This document shows positions 60,548-64,000 of a stretch of DNA of 64,000 bases, piece after piece. The notes below the pieces were generated by a model, which saw only the letters and a program-made list of their open reading frames with translations, did no database searches and was not told where the DNA came from. The stretch's first letter is position 1, and every line of letters starts with the position of its first letter. The stretch lies in NCBI RefSeq assembly GCF_037478135.1, contig NZ_JBBHDV010000009.1, positions 62,001-126,000 on the forward strand, written 5' to 3'. The stretch comes from Denitratimonas sp037478135. GTDB taxonomy: Bacteria > Pseudomonadota > Gammaproteobacteria > Xanthomonadales > Xanthomonadaceae. The position numbers and the translations under genes are program-made.

Positions 60548-61288
60548 TCAGCCCCCGCTGGCGAACACGTAGCCGGTGCCACGCACCGCACGCAGCGGCA
60601 GGGTCTGGCCGGTGCGTTGTTCCACCTTGCGGCGCAGGCGGTGCACGATCATTTCCAGGCGATGCGGATCAAAGCTGGCGACATCCTCGGTCAATTCGGC
60701 GATCAGGATTTCGCGTTCGACCGGCTCGCCGCCGCCCGCCACCAGCAGCGTCATCACGCGGCGCTCGGCCAGCGTCAGCGCCATCGACTTGCCCTTGGGC
60801 GAACGCAGGCACCAGCCATCCGATTCCAGCCGCCATTCGGGCAGGGTTGGAAGCGGTGCGGTCTCGATCCCGGCCGGTGCCGCTTTCATGCGCCGCAGCA
60901 GGCTGTGCAGCGTGGCGGCCAGCACCTCGATCTGCAGTGGCTTGGCCAGATAGGCATCGGCGCCGCCGGACAGGCCGCGCACCCGATCCTGCCCTGCATC
61001 GCGGCCAGTCAATATCACGATGCCCACCGACATGCCCAGGGCATCGCGCAAATGGGTGGCGGCGGAAAAGCCGTCCTCCTGCGGCAGGCCCACATCCAGC
61101 ACCACCAGTTCGCAGGCATTGCCGAGAATATGCCGGTACAAGGCCTCGGCCGAATCAACACCGGTCACTTCGAATCCGAAATCGATCAGACCCGGAACCA
61201 GAATCCTGTCACGCAGTTCGGCGTCGTCTTCCACCACCACGACACGGGCCAGGCCGGTCTGTGTACGGATGCTGCTGGCGTCTGGCAT
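60548..61288 (-). CDS. Orphan OmpR/PhoB-type response regulator
   Basis: A 246-residue regulator. The receiver (about 14-125) has VVVVEDDAELRDR, the phospho-acceptor Asp in ELVVLDVGLPQEDGF, the Thr in VILTGRDAG and the Lys in AYLAKPLQIEVL. A winged helix (about 150-245) has LTLAERRVMTLLVAGGG and MIVHRLRRKVEQRTG, then the wing RAVRGTGYVFASGG. No histidine kinase is adjacent; the kinase at 25451 is of a different type. ATG 61288 begins MPDASS. It lies upstream of the giant DUF11 gene on the same strand and is a plausible regulator of it, which is inference. Confidence 0.92.
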   Translation of the reverse strand: MPDASSIRTQTGLARVVVVEDDAELRDRILVPGLIDFGFEVTGVDSAEALYRHILGNACELVVLDVGLPQEDGFSAATHLRDALGMSVGIVILTGRDAGQDRVRGLSGGADAYLAKPLQIEVLAATLHSLLRRMKAAPAGIETAPLPTLPEWRLESDGWCLRSPKGKSMALTLAERRVMTLLVAGGGEPVEREILIAELTEDVASFDPHRLEMIVHRLRRKVEQRTGQTLPLRAVRGTGYVFASGG

Positions 61289-61466
61289 GGCAACTCTGAA
61301 TAAGCAAAGACGGCGCGGGACGTACATGAAGTATCCCCGCGCGCGAAAAACCGGAGTGTGGGGATTTTCCACATCGGCCAGTTTACATCAAGCCTCTGGA
61401 CCCATCCGCAGACGGCAGATTAATGCCGACGCAAAGCCCGCCACGCGGCTTCATGCCGCATCGGAT

Positions 61467-62087
61467 TCAGATCGTGGATTCATCCAGCCGGGCGCCGGCC
61501 ACGGCGGCAATCTGCCGTGCCCGTTCCCGGCCGATATGGGAAAGATGCGCCGCAGGCGCGGCATCGATCAGGGCGTGGTCACCCAGCCGGGTACTGCTGA
61601 AACGCCGGACCCGGGCACAACCGCGCGGCGCATGATGCGGCAGTTCCTGCCACCAGGCCACGTCTGCGGTGGGCGTGTCGGGCAGGTGTTCGAGCAGACG
61701 TTCCCAGGCCAGGAAATCGCTGTCGGGCAACAGCCAGATGCTGGCCAGCGGCCAGCCACCGGCACCGAGAAAATGCAGCGATTCACGCGGACCATGGCTG
61801 TCCACCAGCACGCTGGCCACCAGGCGCCGTGCACAGACCAGCCCGAGCAGTTCGGGGCGCGCTGGCCACGGTACTGATGAAATCAGTTCCGGCACCACGC
61901 CGGTGGCCAGCCCATCCACATGCAATACCGGCCCCAGGGTTTGCAGTGCCGGCGCCAGGTGCTGCCAATCGATGGTGTTGACGGCTGCGGCCGATGCTCC
62001 GCGCACCGGCGCGGAGACGGGCCGGGCCGACGGCACAGGGGCCTGCGCACGGCGCAGGCGGGGCAGCAGCAGCGCGATGGCGCTCAT
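61467..62087 (-). CDS. HemS/ChuX-like heme-linked protein (tentative)
   Basis: A 206-residue protein directly after hemP (4-base gap), so probably heme-related. PRESLHFLGAGGWPLASIWL then DSDFLAW resembles the HemS/ChuX repeat core (R-x-S-L-Q-F-F-D...VHK-x-YL...SD), while the heme-binding His is not clearly placed. The start region is Pro/Ala/Arg-rich and unconserved. In other xanthomonads an uncharacterised 'hemin transport protein' stands here. I can support a heme-uptake or heme-handling role only through operon context and this weak similarity. Confidence 0.5.
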   Translation of the reverse strand: MSAIALLLPRLRRAQAPVPSARPVSAPVRGASAAAVNTIDWQHLAPALQTLGPVLHVDGLATGVVPELISSVPWPARPELLGLVCARRLVASVLVDSHGPRESLHFLGAGGWPLASIWLLPDSDFLAWERLLEHLPDTPTADVAWWQELPHHAPRGCARVRRFSSTRLGDHALIDAAPAAHLSHIGRERARQIAAVAGARLDESTI

Positions 62088-62091
62088 CGGC

Positions 62092-62289
62092 TCACTTGGT
62101 CAGGATCAGCTTGTCGTTCTGCGTGTGGCGCAGACGGTATTCCTGATCACCGTGGTGGATGATCAACTCGCGCTCGCCGCGCAGCAGTTCGCGACTGTCG
62201 ACATGGCTGCGCCCCCCTTGGCTGGAAGCCAGTGACACCGGGTGCTGCGAGGGAACATGGGACGAAACGGCGTGAAGAACAGGATTCAT
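62092..62289 (-). CDS. hemP: Hemin uptake protein HemP
   Basis: A 65-residue cytoplasmic protein. The C-terminal core, SRELLRGERELIIHHGDQEY then Arg-Leu-Arg and NDKLILTK, is the HemP/HmuP signature; the N-terminal 28 residues are unconserved. HemP is needed for heme-receptor expression or uptake in several bacteria. ATG 62289 is the only start giving the family length. It heads a two-gene operon under a perfect Fur-box core 58 bases upstream. Confidence 0.88.
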   Translation of the reverse strand: MNPVLHAVSSHVPSQHPVSLASSQGGRSHVDSRELLRGERELIIHHGDQEYRLRHTQNDKLILTK

Positions 62290-62343
62290 GGTCGGTACTC
62301 GGCAAGGAACGGGAATCGGGCCGGACAGGCCACGCCCACGGAT

Positions 62344-62362
62344 GGTAATGATTATCATTCCC
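62344..62362 (-). promoter_or_regulatory. Fur box upstream of hemP
   Basis: The 19-base window GGTAATGATTATCATTCCC has the perfect core AATGAT-T-ATCATT (62347-62359), which matches the central part of the Fur consensus. Iron-repressed transcription of hemP and the HemS-like gene is expected. Confidence 0.85.
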
Positions 62363-62462
62363 ATGTCAAGCGCCGTATACAGATCGCTTGTTTGCAGTCG
62401 GCAACGATGGCCGCTCACTGCCGGATGCGTGACAACGGATGCGTTGATCAATATCGCGTGAT

Positions 62463-63437
62463 TCAGCCCGGCAGCGCGTTGAGCCGGGCCAGCGTGGCCT
62501 CGTCCAGCTGCGGCGCCAGTTCCAAGGCTTGCAGGTTCTGCTGCAGCTGCGCCAGCGACGAACACCCCAGGATCACCGTGCTGACGCGCGGATAGGCCAG
62601 ACACCAGGCCAGTGCCAGCACAGCCGGCACCACTTCCAGTTCGTGCGCCAACCCGGTCAAGCGCTGCACCGCCGCTTCGCGCGCGGGGCGATCCTGGCCA
62701 TACATCATCCTCGGCTGCCAGCCTGCATCCTGGCGCGCCAGCCGCGAATCGGCCGGCACCGCACCATCGATGTATTTGCCCGTGAGCAGGCCCGAAGCCA
62801 GCGGCGAAGTCACCATCAGGCCCAGACCCAGATCAGCGTGCAGCCCGGCGTATTCGAACTCGACCTGCTCGCGGTGCAGCAGGTTGTACTGCGCCTGCTC
62901 GGTATCCGGACCAGCCATGCCGTTGGCGCTGGCGAATCGGGTTGCTTCGCGGATCGCATCGGCCGGCCATTCCGAGGTGCCCCAGTACAGCACCTTGCCG
63001 GCGCGGACCAGTTGATCCATCGCCGCGACGGTTTCCTCCACCGGCGTATCCGGGTCCGGACGATGGCACAGGAACAGGTCCAGATATTCGACCTGCAACC
63101 GGCGCAGTGCCGCATCGCAGGCATCACGCAGGTGCTTGCGCGAGAGCCCGCGCTGGGTCGGAGCCGGTTGCGGCTGCGCACCGAAGAACGCCTTGCTGCA
63201 GACGCAAAACGCATCGCGCGGCAGGCGCAGATCGGCCAGCACATCACCCAGCAATTGCTCGGCGGCACCGTGGGCGTAGTTTTCCGCGCTGTCGAACAGA
63301 TTGATGCCGGCATCGAATGCGGCCGCCACCAGCTCACGCACCTGCCCGCGTGACAGCACGCCGCCGAAGGTGATCCACGAGCCCAATGACAGCGCCGAAA
63401 CCTGCAAGCCGCTGTGCCCCAGTCGCCGATATTCCAC
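62463..63437 (-). CDS. Aldo/keto reductase, Kv-beta (AKR6)-like
   Basis: A 324-residue TIM-barrel NADPH oxidoreductase. The start VEYRRLGHSGLQVSALSLGS is typical; the catalytic Asp/Tyr region is GINLFDSAENYAHGAAEQ, the Lys lies in VCSKAFFG, and LYWGTSEWPADAI and VSTVILGCSS mark the cofactor side. The closest subfamily is the potassium-channel beta-subunit-like AKR6 group; bacterial members reduce reactive aldehydes. I place the start at GTG 63437 with GGGAG six bases upstream. An ATG at 63488 would add an unconserved leader. The 173 bases to hemP hold only the Fur region. Confidence 0.87.
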   Translation of the reverse strand: MEYRRLGHSGLQVSALSLGSWITFGGVLSRGQVRELVAAAFDAGINLFDSAENYAHGAAEQLLGDVLADLRLPRDAFCVCSKAFFGAQPQPAPTQRGLSRKHLRDACDAALRRLQVEYLDLFLCHRPDPDTPVEETVAAMDQLVRAGKVLYWGTSEWPADAIREATRFASANGMAGPDTEQAQYNLLHREQVEFEYAGLHADLGLGLMVTSPLASGLLTGKYIDGAVPADSRLARQDAGWQPRMMYGQDRPAREAAVQRLTGLAHELEVVPAVLALAWCLAYPRVSTVILGCSSLAQLQQNLQALELAPQLDEATLARLNALPG

Positions 63438-63497
63438 GTCCGTCTCCCATTGATACCGGACGCCAGTGTACGGTGCCGCAACCGGCACCGCCGCCAG

Positions 63498-64000
63498 CTA
63501 GCCCGGCGGCACCAGCAGCACCCACAGCCCGAGCACCGCGAACAGCGCAGCCGCGCCCCAGCGCGCGTATTTGAGCGGCAGCCGATCCGCGAATTTCGCC
63601 CCCAGCGCCACCACCGGCAGGTTCGCCAGCAACATGCCGACCGTGGTGCCGATCACCACCAGATACAGCGGCGAATACTGCGCCGCCAGCACCACCGTGG
63701 CGACCTGGGTCTTGTCGCCGATCTCGGCCAGGAAGAACGCGACCGTCGTGGCGACGAACGCGCCATAGCGCGATTCCGGCGCCGTTTCATCATCGATGGC
63801 GTCCGGCTTCAACGTCCACAGCGCCACCGCGATGAACGAACCGCCAACGATCCAGCGCAGCAGTTCCGGCGACAGCCAGGCCGCCAGCCAGGCGCCCAGC
63901 CAGGCGGCCACGGCGTGGTTGAGCACGGTCGCCAGCAGGATGCCCCAGGCAAGCGGCCAGAAACGGCGGTAGCGTGCGGCCAGCAGCAAGGCGAGCAGTT
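63498..64000 (-). CDS. GDT1/TMEM165-family manganese or calcium transporter, C-terminal part
   Basis: The gene continues past the right edge; about 167 C-terminal residues are visible. The second conserved motif FFLAEIGDKTQVATVVLAA (the E-x-G-D-K-T-Q box) is complete and lies between transmembrane helices; the first such motif must be beyond the edge. The family (UPF0016) exports Mn2+ or Ca2+/H+ and includes bacterial Mn exporters. Neighbouring iron-linked genes suggest a metal-balance region. Confidence 0.85.
   Translation of the reverse strand, partial: LLALLLAARYRRFWPLAWGILLATVLNHAVAAWLGAWLAAWLSPELLRWIVGGSFIAVALWTLKPDAIDDETAPESRYGAFVATTVAFFLAEIGDKTQVATVVLAAQYSPLYLVVIGTTVGMLLANLPVVALGAKFADRLPLKYARWGAAALFAVLGLWVLLVPPG

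Overview
The window is a high-GC gammaproteobacterial chromosome segment of the order Lysobacterales (Xanthomonadales). Protein similarity and gene order fit this: the strings cutA-dsbD-tlpA-aroQ-accB-accC, prmA-DUF3426-fis-purH-purD and tpiA-secG-tRNA-Leu, a trpI-type regulator divergent from trpBA, an aa3 oxidase cluster and tamA-tamB. I cannot name a genus. No phage, insertion sequence, CRISPR array or rRNA was seen; the only RNA gene is a tRNA-Leu(GAG).

Layout. 1-5000: the end of accD, then glmM, a 2OG-Fe(II) oxygenase, an SDR, tpiA, secG and tRNA-Leu. 5083-8230: trpA and trpB, with divergent trpI and a good TrpI operator/promoter arrangement. 8251-16213: cytochrome c oxidase genes (coxB, coxA, a small membrane protein, ctaG, coxC) and the assembly and heme genes (SURF1, a SCO-like protein, ctaA, ctaB). 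16414-25269: a YbaY lipoprotein, tamB-tamA, a secreted protein, an entericidin-like lipopeptide and an arginase. 25451-29946: a hybrid histidine kinase, divergent from a large secreted endonuclease I. 30035-37922: cutA, dsbD with a doubled periplasmic domain, tlpA, aroQ, accB, an inserted four-helix-bundle gene, accC, a PIN/Phd toxin-antitoxin pair and prmA. 37977-47306: a DUF3426 protein, fis, purH, a PAS-AraC regulator divergent from an M9 collagenase-like peptidase, and purD. 47544-50584: a rhombotarget lipoprotein with its rhombosortase, then an NfeD/stomatin pair. 50918-61288: a 3100-residue DUF11-repeat surface protein preceded by an orphan response regulator. 61467-64000: Fur-controlled hemP and a HemS-like protein, an aldo/keto reductase and a truncated GDT1-type transporter.

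The most unusual signal is a pair of elements built from G-rich heptads (GGGAATN/GGGAGTN) in inverted orientation. One lies exactly between accB and accC and carries a four-helix-bundle (23S-IVP family) gene. The other lies between trpB and trpA and carries no gene. Both fill the intercistronic gap almost to the base and leave the downstream start codon without an obvious Shine-Dalgarno sequence.

A second theme is protein export and surface processing. Here are TamAB, a rhombosortase with its lipoprotein partner, an IPTL-CTERM-like giant protein, and two large secreted hydrolases sharing a short Phe-x-Asp-(Gly/Asp)-Phe-Glu motif. Thiol and respiratory assembly functions (DsbD, TlpA, SCO-like, CtaG, SURF1) are also concentrated here.
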